Of a stretch of DNA of 5,390 bases, positions 1 to 4,784 are shown piece after piece. How positions within the stretch are numbered: position 1 is the first letter of the stretch; the number at the start of each line of letters is the position of its first letter. The notes under the pieces are model-generated. The model did no database searches and was not told the DNA's origin. It worked only from the letters and a program-made list of their open reading frames with translations. The stretch is from an uncultured Collinsella sp. (GTDB taxonomy: Bacteria; Actinomycetota; Coriobacteriia; Coriobacteriales; Coriobacteriaceae). The stretch covers positions 1 through 5,390 of the forward strand of contig CABUKY010000125.1 in the NCBI GenBank assembly GCA_902492185.1. Direction: 5' to 3'. Position numbers and translations under genes: made by a program.

Positions 1-478
1 TCACGCGCTCGACCCCCAGCTCATCGGCGGCAAGCCGCACGGCGCCTTCGCTATGAGCGCCCGCCTGCGTGGACAGGTGAATCTCGACCCCGGGAATCGC
101 CGCGCGCAGCGCGCAGGCCAACCCGGCATCGGCGACAATCAGAGCATCGGCGCCCAACTCCAGTGCATGAGCTCCCAACGCCACCGCGTCGGACAACTCA
201 TCGTCAAACACGAACACGTTGAGCGTTACGTACACACGCACGCCATGGGCATGCGCCACGGCGCAGCCGCGCGCAAACTCGTCATCTGTAAAGCCATGGG
301 CGCTCACACGGGCGTTAAAGCCGCCCAACCCCGCATAGATGGCATCGGCACCCGCGGCGATGGCCGCAAGCATCTGGTCGAGTCCGCCCGCCGGCGCCAG
401 CAGCTCGGGCAGCGCCGCACCGGCAGCATCCAATCCAGTCTCGTATTGTCCGCTCGGCCCCATCGTCCGAATCGCCAT
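1..478 (-). CDS. Peptidase U32 family protein, N-terminal part (runs off the left edge)
   Basis: The 159 visible residues read as the N-terminal half of a U32-family TIM-barrel-like domain. The core starts with PELLAPAGGLDQMLAAIAAGA (about residues 24-44), then ADAIYAGLGGFNAR (44-57), RVYVTLNVF (81-89) and IHLSTQAGAHS (133-143). These match the usual ELLAPAG, GADAVYxG...FNAR and hlSTQ signatures of the family. U32 members were first called collagenase-like peptidases. Several characterised ones are instead RNA hydroxylation enzymes (TrhP on tRNA uridine, RlhA on 23S rRNA) or UbiU/UbiV. An RNA-modifying role is therefore my inference and the exact subfamily is open, because the C-terminal half with the family's conserved cysteines lies outside the window. 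The ATG start is set by an AAGGAG site 7 nt upstream. About 22 non-conserved residues precede the core, which is a little long; an ATG at codon 6 is an alternative but has no ribosome binding site of its own. The gene is divergent from the PBP gene. Confidence 0.88.
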   Translation of the reverse strand, partial: MAIRTMGPSGQYETGLDAAGAALPELLAPAGGLDQMLAAIAAGADAIYAGLGGFNARVSAHGFTDDEFARGCAVAHAHGVRVYVTLNVFVFDDELSDAVALGAHALELGADALIVADAGLACALRAAIPGVEIHLSTQAGAHSEGAVRLAADELGVERV

Positions 479-485
479 CGACAAA

Positions 486-491
486 CTCCTT
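486..491 (-). promoter_or_regulatory. Ribosome binding site of the U32 gene
   Basis: On the minus strand this reads AAGGAG, 7 nt before the ATG at 476-478. It supports that start over the in-frame ATG five codons further in. Confidence 0.8.
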
Positions 492-593
492 ACCAAGGTA
501 TGCATTCACTCTGAAAAATGCCGTCTTCCAGCATACACGAGGCCTCGCGCGCCCCGTTTGGTTTATCGTGTAATAACTTATGTCCATCCTGCC

Positions 594-616
594 CCGACGG
601 CACATCCACCGTCCGG
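594..616 (+). other. Possible 5'-UTR hairpin upstream of the PBP gene
   Basis: CCGACGG (594-600) can pair with CCGTCCGG (609-616), with one bulged base and an 8-nt loop. The structure ends 12 nt before the Shine-Dalgarno site of the PBP gene and would be in its leader if transcription starts in the A+T-rich island. In GC-rich DNA such a hairpin can occur by chance, so a regulatory role is only a suggestion. Confidence 0.25.
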
Positions 617-627
617 CACGACATACC

Positions 628-634
628 TGGAGGT
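628..634 (+). promoter_or_regulatory. Ribosome binding site of the PBP gene
   Basis: TGGAGGT, with its GGAGG core at 629-633, lies 7 nt before the ATG at 641. This fixes the start at 641 rather than at the more upstream in-frame ATG at 518, which would add 41 non-conserved residues ahead of the basic N-terminus and membrane anchor. Confidence 0.88.
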
Positions 635-640
635 CAATAT

Positions 641-2824
641 ATGGGTCCTCGCCAACGACAGGGACGCAGCCGTTCAAAGACGCATGCTCTGCCCATAATC
701 CTGCTCTCGTTTTTGGGCTTTTTGCTTATCGCGGGCGTGGCGTTTGGCATCGGCATGGTCGGCAACGTCAACCGCTGGCTGTCCGATCTGCCCGACTACA
801 CCGACGCCAACGCGTATCTGGTGAGCGAGCCCACCGAGATCGTCGACTGCAACGGCAACAAGATTGCGAGCTTCTACACGCAAAACCGCAAGTCCATCAC
901 CAAGGACGAGGTCTCCCCCTACGTGCTGCAGGGCACCGTTGACGTCGAGGACGAGCGCTTCTACGAGCACGGCGGTATCGACCTGTGGGGTATCGCGCGT
1001 GCTGCGGTGGCAACCCTCGGCGGCGGGCACGAAGGCGCCTCGACTATCACCCAGCAGCTGGTGCGCAACACCATCCTGCAGGAGGAGCAGTTCGACTCGA
1101 CCATCGAGCGTAAGGTGCGCGAGGCCTACATCGCCGTCAAGATGGAGGACATGTACTCCAAAGACGAGATCCTCATGATGTACCTCAACACCATCTACTA
1201 CGGTCACGGCGCCTACGGCATCGAGGCCGCAGCCGAAACCTATCTGTCCAAGAGCGCCGCCGACCTCACCCTGAGCGAGGCCGCACTGCTCATCGGCCTT
1301 CCCAACTCGCCCTCGCAGTACGACCCCACGGTCAACCCCGACCTGGCGCTGTCCCGTCGCAACAAGGTCCTTGACAACATGTTGCGCCTGGGCCACATCA
1401 CGCAGGAGGAGCACGATGCCGCACAGGCCGAGCCCATCACCCTCAACGTGACCGAGATTTCGGGCAGCGGCGTCGACGTATACTCGCAGCCCTACTTTGT
1501 CGCCTATGTTAAGCAGCTGCTGGAGCAGGAGTTCTCGACCGACGTGCTCTTTAAGGGCGGCCTGACCGTCAAGACCACCATCGACCCCACGATGCAGCAG
1601 GTGGCAGAGAATGCCGTTCGCGAGCAGCTCGACACGCTCTCGCTCGACGGCCTGGACATGGGCATGGTCGTCGTCGACCCCAAGACCGGCTACATCAAGT
1701 GCATGGTGGGCGGCTACGACTACAACGCCGACGAGAACCACGTAAACCATGCCACGGCCAAGCGTCCCGTCGGCTCCACCTTTAAGGCCTTTACGCTGGC
1801 AACTGCCATCCAAAACGGCATGAACCCCAACGTCACCCTCAACTGCAACTCGCCGCTCAAGGCCAAGGGCACCACGACCGAGGTCCAAAACTACGCCAAC
1901 CATAGCTATGGCAACATCACGCTTAAGCAGGCGACGGCATACTCCTCCAACACCGGCTACATCCAGGTGGCGGAAGCCGTCGGCAACAGCAAGATCATCT
2001 CGCTCGTCAAAAAGCTCGGCATCGATCCCGCCAAGGACAACATCGAGGACGTTCCCGTCATGACCCTCGGCACCGGCTCGATCTCGCCGCTCGAGATGGC
2101 CGCCGCCTACGCGACGTTTGCCAACGGCGGCTACTATCGCCAGCCGATCGCCATCACCGAGATTGACTCTCGTACCGGTTCGGTGCTGTACCAGCACACC
2201 GACAATCCCTCACAGGTGCTTACCGAGGGCGAGGCCGCCGCGGTCACCGATGTTCTGTCCGGCGTCATGCAGGGCGGCGGTACGGGTGCTGCCGGTGCCC
2301 TGAGCGTCAACCAGCCCTATGCCGGCAAAACGGGCACCACCGACAACACCACCAACCTGTGGTTCTGCGGCTATACCCCGCAGCTGGCGTGCGCCCTGTG
2401 GACCGGCTATTCCGCGGGCGAGATCCCCATCCAAAAATACGGCACAGACCTGCTGGGCGACAGCACCAACCTGCCTGTCTTTAAGCGGTTTATGAACACC
2501 GTTCTGACCGGTACCGAGCGCGAGGAGTTTGCGACCGGAACGGCGCCCACCTATAAGAACAACAGCGTCTGGAAGTTCTACGGCACCAACAACACCAAGA
2601 AGACGGAGAACGACGACAAGGACAAGGACGAGAACGAGGACGAAGAGGAAACCACCACTACAACGACTACCACGACGACCACGACCACCGAGACCACGGG
2701 CGGCGACACCACCGGCGGCACCGGTACGACCGGTGGCTCGACGGGCGGCGATGGCGGCACGCCCACGCCCACGCCCACGCCCACTCCCGACCCCTCGCCC
2801 ACGCCTGACGATACGGTCGGCTAG
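641..2824 (+). CDS. Class A penicillin-binding protein (bifunctional transglycosylase/transpeptidase)
   Basis: This 727-residue enzyme polymerises lipid II into glycan strands and cross-links the stem peptides on the outer face of the membrane. A basic N-terminus (residues 3-13) and one membrane segment (about 16-38) anchor it. The GT51 domain (about 85-255) has EDERFYEHGG with catalytic Glu103, GASTITQQL (132-140), RKVRE with the second active-site Glu161, and YLNTIYYGHGAYG (181-193). The transpeptidase domain (about 335-630) has all three motifs: STFK with nucleophile Ser379, SSN (435-437) and KTGTT (563-567). It should therefore be active and beta-lactam-binding. The tail is unusual: a highly charged Asp/Glu/Lys segment (653-670), 13 consecutive Thr (671-683), a Gly/Thr segment (685-706) and five Thr-Pro repeats (707-716). 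There are no PASTA domains. The enzyme resembles PBP1a/PonA types, but I give no symbol because several paralogues are usual. The gene stands alone, with a terminator directly after it. Confidence 0.96.
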   Translation: MGPRQRQGRSRSKTHALPIILLSFLGFLLIAGVAFGIGMVGNVNRWLSDLPDYTDANAYLVSEPTEIVDCNGNKIASFYTQNRKSITKDEVSPYVLQGTVDVEDERFYEHGGIDLWGIARAAVATLGGGHEGASTITQQLVRNTILQEEQFDSTIERKVREAYIAVKMEDMYSKDEILMMYLNTIYYGHGAYGIEAAAETYLSKSAADLTLSEAALLIGLPNSPSQYDPTVNPDLALSRRNKVLDNMLRLGHITQEEHDAAQAEPITLNVTEISGSGVDVYSQPYFVAYVKQLLEQEFSTDVLFKGGLTVKTTIDPTMQQVAENAVREQLDTLSLDGLDMGMVVVDPKTGYIKCMVGGYDYNADENHVNHATAKRPVGSTFKAFTLATAIQNGMNPNVTLNCNSPLKAKGTTTEVQNYANHSYGNITLKQATAYSSNTGYIQVAEAVGNSKIISLVKKLGIDPAKDNIEDVPVMTLGTGSISPLEMAAAYATFANGGYYRQPIAITEIDSRTGSVLYQHTDNPSQVLTEGEAAAVTDVLSGVMQGGGTGAAGALSVNQPYAGKTGTTDNTTNLWFCGYTPQLACALWTGYSAGEIPIQKYGTDLLGDSTNLPVFKRFMNTVLTGTEREEFATGTAPTYKNNSVWKFYGTNNTKKTENDDKDKDENEDEEETTTTTTTTTTTTTETTGGDTTGGTGTTGGSTGGDGGTPTPTPTPTPDPSPTPDDTVG
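2651..2788 (+). repeat. Low-complexity coding repeats in the PBP tail (poly-Thr, Gly/Thr, Thr-Pro)
   Basis: Thirteen consecutive Thr codons (2651-2689) use all of ACC, ACT, ACA and ACG, so this is not a simple trinucleotide repeat at DNA level. A Gly/Thr/Asp/Ser segment follows. Five Thr-Pro pairs then come at 2759-2788, of which the first four are exact copies of the hexamer ACGCCC. The mixed Thr codons suggest selection for the amino acids, whereas the exact hexamer array could vary in copy number by slippage. Such tails are commonly extended and threaded into the cell wall; that role is inferred. Confidence 0.75.
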
Positions 2825-2846
2825 AAATCATCCGGCCATAAGCAAC

Positions 2847-2887
2847 AAGGCCCCCGAACAGCTTATTCAACTGCTCGGGGGCCTTTT
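2847..2887 (+). terminator. Intrinsic terminator of the PBP gene
   Basis: A 15-bp stem (2847-2861 with 2871-2885) with one A-C mismatch and a 9-nt loop has a CCCCC/GGGGG core. It closes into a TTTT tract (2884-2887) followed by AGTTT. It starts 22 nt after the PBP stop codon. On the minus strand the mismatch becomes a G-U wobble, but the U-tract there is only two bases long, so the plus strand is the main direction; some bidirectional action is possible. Confidence 0.85.
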
Positions 2888-2928
2888 AGTTTAAAGCGAC
2901 CTGGCAGGCGGTCTTTATACCGGCAAAC

Positions 2929-2963
2929 AAAAAGGGGGTACCGACCATCGTCGATACCCCCTT
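2929..2963 (-). terminator. Intrinsic terminator of argR
   Basis: A 14-bp stem (2932-2945 with 2950-2963) has a 4-nt loop and a GGGGGTA/TACCCCC core. On the minus strand it is followed by a T-tract (complement of the A-run 2929-2933, then GTTTG). Position 2941/2954 is a C-A mismatch on the plus strand but a G-U pair in the minus-strand RNA, which favours the argR direction. It lies about 50 nt past the argR stop codon. Confidence 0.85.
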
Positions 2964-3012
2964 ACAGGCAACTATGTCAGCGCGCGCAGGGCCGAGCGCA
3001 CGACCCGCACGC

Positions 3013-3450
3013 CTACTTGCGAGAATTGCTCAGCTTATTGATCAGCGCCTCGAGACGCTCGCCGTCCTCGGCCGTCTGGGCAATAACCAAAATCGTATCG
3101 TTGCCGGCAAGCGAGCCAAGCACATCGGGCAGCTCTGCCGCATCAACAGCGGCGGCGATGCCGGAAGCCGTGCCAGGCTGAGCCTTAATCATAACCAGAT
3201 TATCGGTGCGCAGAACGCCCGTTACGAGCTCGGAAACCATACGCTGCAGGTGCAGGTCCTCTGCCAGAACATAGATGCCCTCAGGGAGCTTACGCAGCCC
3301 CATATCGGCAATATCGCGAGAGACAGTCGCCTGCGTGCAATCAAAGCCCATAGCGCGGAGCTCATCGACCAGCACGCGCTGCGTACGGACGTCCTTATTG
3401 CGCACAATATCTCTAATGGCATCCTGGCGCCCATTGCGTTTTTTAGCCAT
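3013..3450 (-). CDS. argR: Arginine repressor ArgR
   Basis: The 145-residue protein has the usual ArgR/AhrC length and two-domain layout. ArgR hexamers bind ARG boxes in an arginine-dependent way and control arginine biosynthesis or catabolism genes. The N-terminal winged helix-turn-helix (about 1-65) carries the family signature TQATVSRDI (39-47). The C-terminal oligomerisation and arginine-binding domain (about 75-145) contains GTASGIAAAVD (93-103) and GSLAGNDTILVIA (112-124). The last motif is normally GTxxGDDT. Here the first Asp, which contacts arginine in studied members, is Asn117, while Asp118 remains. The ATG start is chosen because it follows GGAGAGAGGG at sensible spacing; a TTG start at 3483 would add 11 residues overlapping the leader. 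A terminator follows the gene, and two inverted repeats lie upstream that could be operators. No arg biosynthesis genes are visible nearby. Confidence 0.95.
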   Translation of the reverse strand: MAKKRNGRQDAIRDIVRNKDVRTQRVLVDELRAMGFDCTQATVSRDIADMGLRKLPEGIYVLAEDLHLQRMVSELVTGVLRTDNLVMIKAQPGTASGIAAAVDAAELPDVLGSLAGNDTILVIAQTAEDGERLEALINKLSNSRK

Positions 3451-3455
3451 ACAAA

Positions 3456-3465
3456 CCCTCTCTCC
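3456..3465 (-). promoter_or_regulatory. Ribosome binding site of argR
   Basis: On the minus strand this reads GGAGAGAGGG, which ends 5 nt before the ATG at 3448-3450. It contains two overlapping purine cores (GGAG and GAGGG). It supports the ATG over the upstream TTG at 3483. Confidence 0.75.
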
Positions 3466-3483
3466 AAAAGATGGCGGAGACAA

Positions 3484-3498
3484 TCAATCAGTGATTGA
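3484..3498. promoter_or_regulatory. 15-bp perfect palindrome in the argR leader, possible operator
   Basis: TCAATCAGTGATTGA is an exact inverted repeat around a single central G at 3491, 33 nt upstream of the argR ATG. With only one central base it makes a poor RNA hairpin but a good protein-binding site. It resembles ARG-box half-sites (TGAAT/ATTCA) only loosely and not in the classic spacing. Autoregulation by ArgR is plausible but not shown. Confidence 0.4.
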
Positions 3499-3525
3499 AT
3501 AGTTTAACGCTATTTGAAGGCTTTT

Positions 3526-3531
3526 GTGTAT
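3526..3531 (-). promoter_or_regulatory. Possible -10 element of the argR promoter
   Basis: The minus strand carries a TATACA hexamer within the stretch TTCTTATACACAAAAG, four of six bases matching TATAAT, in the A+T-rich region upstream of argR. I find no convincing -35 at 16-18 bp, so this is tentative. If correct, the leader would be about 70 nt and include the 15-bp palindrome. Confidence 0.25.
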
Positions 3532-3538
3532 AAGAACG

Positions 3539-3576
3539 CATTTCGAAACAATTCTATGCAAATTTGTTTCGAAATG
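3539..3576. repeat. 13-bp perfect inverted repeat with nested TTTCGAAA palindromes
   Basis: CATTTCGAAACAA (3539-3551) is the exact reverse complement of TTGTTTCGAAATG (3564-3576), with 12 nt between. Each arm contains the self-palindrome TTTCGAAA (3541-3548 and 3567-3574), spaced 26 bp centre to centre. It lies just after the glycosyltransferase stop codon and upstream of argR, and it overlaps the likely argR promoter area. There is no T-tract directly after it on either strand and the stem is A+T-rich, so it looks more like a double operator than an intrinsic terminator. A weak terminator for the glycosyltransferase transcript cannot be excluded. Confidence 0.6.
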
Positions 3577-3582
3577 AGCCGT

Positions 3583-4623
3583 TTAGGCGGTTTTTGCGCC
3601 CGTCCGGTTAAGAAAAGCTGCCAGATGCGTACACATCACGCAGCGCGCGGGCTTGGCGCTGGCGATCGGCCCAAACAACAGACCGAGTCCCCGATGGTTA
3701 TCCTTGAGCGCGGCGACCATCTGACGGGTTCGAGGCGCCTCGAGCATATCACGCATGCGGGCGGAACGCTCGATTGACGACACTCCATGCGGGCTCAGAC
3801 ACAAATTCTCGATGCAGGCGACCAGTCCGGCGAAGTAGAACTTTTGACTTGCCAGCTTGAGCCGACCACCGCTATCTGCTTCCGAGAGTGAGTCCGCAAG
3901 CTCGTCGAGCGCTCGAGTGTCATCGGATATCCTGGCATACATGGTGGGATCAAAGGCATCTGTAAGCTTAGGTGCCACCGCGTGGAAACAAGCGTCGCCG
4001 CAGCCGGACACGAATCGTGCCTGCGAGAGCGCATAAGCCATAAACTCAACCGTACGGTACGCCTTGCCACGCGACAGGCATGCTTCAAACAGCGGACGGC
4101 TATACATCACGCCAGAGGTCTGAGCGACTAGGCCGCCCAAAATCAACTGAGGCAGCCCGGCCACCATCGAAGATTTGCCATCAATGGAAATATGAGTAGC
4201 ATCCAAGACGCGCGAATGACGCTCGCGATGCGCATAGTATCGATCGAGCGACACCGAGGGGAGCACAATGTCTGCCGCAGTATCGCACGCGATATCGACC
4301 ATCTTGGGAAGGGACTGCGGAGCAAACCACTCATCGGCGTTCATAGCGATGATTTGAGAGCCGCGCGAGGCAGCAAAACCGGCACGAAGACAAGCACCGC
4401 GCTTCGCGTCCTCGACGTCAATCAAATCAATATGAATGTCCCTGTCGGCAGCAACTTGAAGCGAATGGCGCACACCGGGCGCAGCATCGCGGCAGACAAC
4501 GACAATCTGCAAATCGTAGAGGTCTTGGTTCTGGATACTCTCGAGCGCACGCATCGCATAGCTGGGCGAACCTTCTACCACAAGGATCACCGAAAGTCGC
4601 GGATGCGAGCCACGTCGAACCAA
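3583..4623 (-). CDS. Glycosyltransferase family 2-like protein
   Basis: The 346-residue protein has a GT-A type N-terminus: LSVILVVEGSPSYAMRALESI (first strand at about 10-16, then the usual helix), LQIVVVCRD (38-46) and LRAGFAASRGSQIIAMNADEWF (79-100). In GT2 enzymes the last motif ends in a DxD-like metal site (for example LDSDD); here it is N95-A96-D97-E98, so it keeps only part of the acidic cluster. The region after about 120 is not one I recognise. It is cysteine-rich, including a CVMC pair at 328-331. There is no signal peptide or membrane segment, so it is probably cytosolic. The family moves a sugar from a nucleotide-sugar to glycan, lipid or wall-polymer acceptors, but the substrate cannot be told and activity is uncertain. 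The TTG start is the only plausible one: it follows GAGAGGA by 8 nt, and the frame is closed by a stop about 28 bp upstream. The truA gene lies 161 bp upstream on the same strand. Confidence 0.75.
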   Translation of the reverse strand: MVRRGSHPRLSVILVVEGSPSYAMRALESIQNQDLYDLQIVVVCRDAAPGVRHSLQVAADRDIHIDLIDVEDAKRGACLRAGFAASRGSQIIAMNADEWFAPQSLPKMVDIACDTAADIVLPSVSLDRYYAHRERHSRVLDATHISIDGKSSMVAGLPQLILGGLVAQTSGVMYSRPLFEACLSRGKAYRTVEFMAYALSQARFVSGCGDACFHAVAPKLTDAFDPTMYARISDDTRALDELADSLSEADSGGRLKLASQKFYFAGLVACIENLCLSPHGVSSIERSARMRDMLEAPRTRQMVAALKDNHRGLGLLFGPIASAKPARCVMCTHLAAFLNRTGAKTA

Positions 4624-4631
4624 GTTATCCG

Positions 4632-4638
4632 TCCTCTC
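4632..4638 (-). promoter_or_regulatory. Ribosome binding site supporting the TTG start of the glycosyltransferase
   Basis: On the minus strand this reads GAGAGGA, 8 nt before the TTG at 4621-4623. No ATG or GTG exists in frame between the upstream stop (4651-4653) and the conserved first strand, so this site decides the start. Confidence 0.7.
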
Positions 4639-4752
4639 GACAGCAATGAATCAAACCGTGGTTCATGGTACACCCCGGCAATAAAAGCAATGAGACACCG
4701 GTTGTATTGCACGCCAAGAACAGATGTTGCACACGCGCAGCCCACAGATGAC

Positions 4753-4780
4753 GGGTGTCGACGCACGACGCGTCGAGCCC
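4753..4780 (-). other. Hairpin directly downstream of truA
   Basis: TCGACGC (4758-4764) pairs with GCGTCGA (4770-4776) around a 5-nt loop. GGG (4753-4755) pairs with CCC (4778-4780) across a small internal loop. The structure starts 4 nt after the truA stop codon in the minus-strand RNA. No U-tract follows, so it is not a standard intrinsic terminator. It could protect the 3' end of the truA mRNA or cause a pause. The rest of the 161-bp gap to the glycosyltransferase shows no convincing promoter pair. Confidence 0.35.
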
Positions 4781-4784
4781 TCCC

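Larger units (their letters stand above)
479..640. other. Divergent intergenic region between the U32 and PBP genes
   Basis: This 162-bp region separates two divergently transcribed genes. It holds both ribosome binding sites, a perfect 10-bp palindrome CGAGGCCTCG (538-547) followed by a CG-rich stretch, and an A+T-rich island (about 557-583, around TTTATCGTGTAATAACTTATG). The island is the most likely place for promoter elements. I could not find a -35/-10 pair with good match and spacing on either strand, so no promoter is called. An open frame continues upstream of the PBP start to 518, but it crosses this island and encodes nothing that looks conserved. Confidence 0.5.

Noticed and set aside
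53..514. 153-codon plus-strand frame opposite the U32 gene
   Set aside because: The minus-strand frame has clear U32 motifs and a ribosome binding site; this frame is an Arg/Gln-rich shadow running across both the gene start and the intergenic region.
518..640. Upstream in-frame extension of the PBP reading frame
   Set aside because: It crosses the A+T-rich intergenic island, encodes no conserved sequence and would bury the membrane anchor. The ATG at 641 has a well-spaced GGAGG site.
674..2197. 507-codon open frame on the minus strand, antisense to the PBP gene
   Set aside because: It lies wholly inside a gene with intact GT51 and transpeptidase motifs. Its translation is a Val/Gly/Asp/Leu-rich low-complexity product typical of the complement of GC-rich codons, with no recognisable domain.
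3448..3483. Longer ArgR starting at TTG 3483
   Set aside because: The 11 extra residues are not ArgR-like, and the ATG at 3450 has a strong purine-rich site and gives the usual family length.
2974..3498. 174-codon plus-strand frame opposite argR
   Set aside because: The minus strand encodes unmistakable ArgR. This frame has no domain and overlaps the argR leader palindrome.
3496..3514. TGAATAGTTTAACGCTATT considered as a classic ARG box
   Set aside because: The left half matches TGAAT but the right half does not match ATTCA at the required spacing. The short AATAG/CTATT symmetry is too weak to call an operator.
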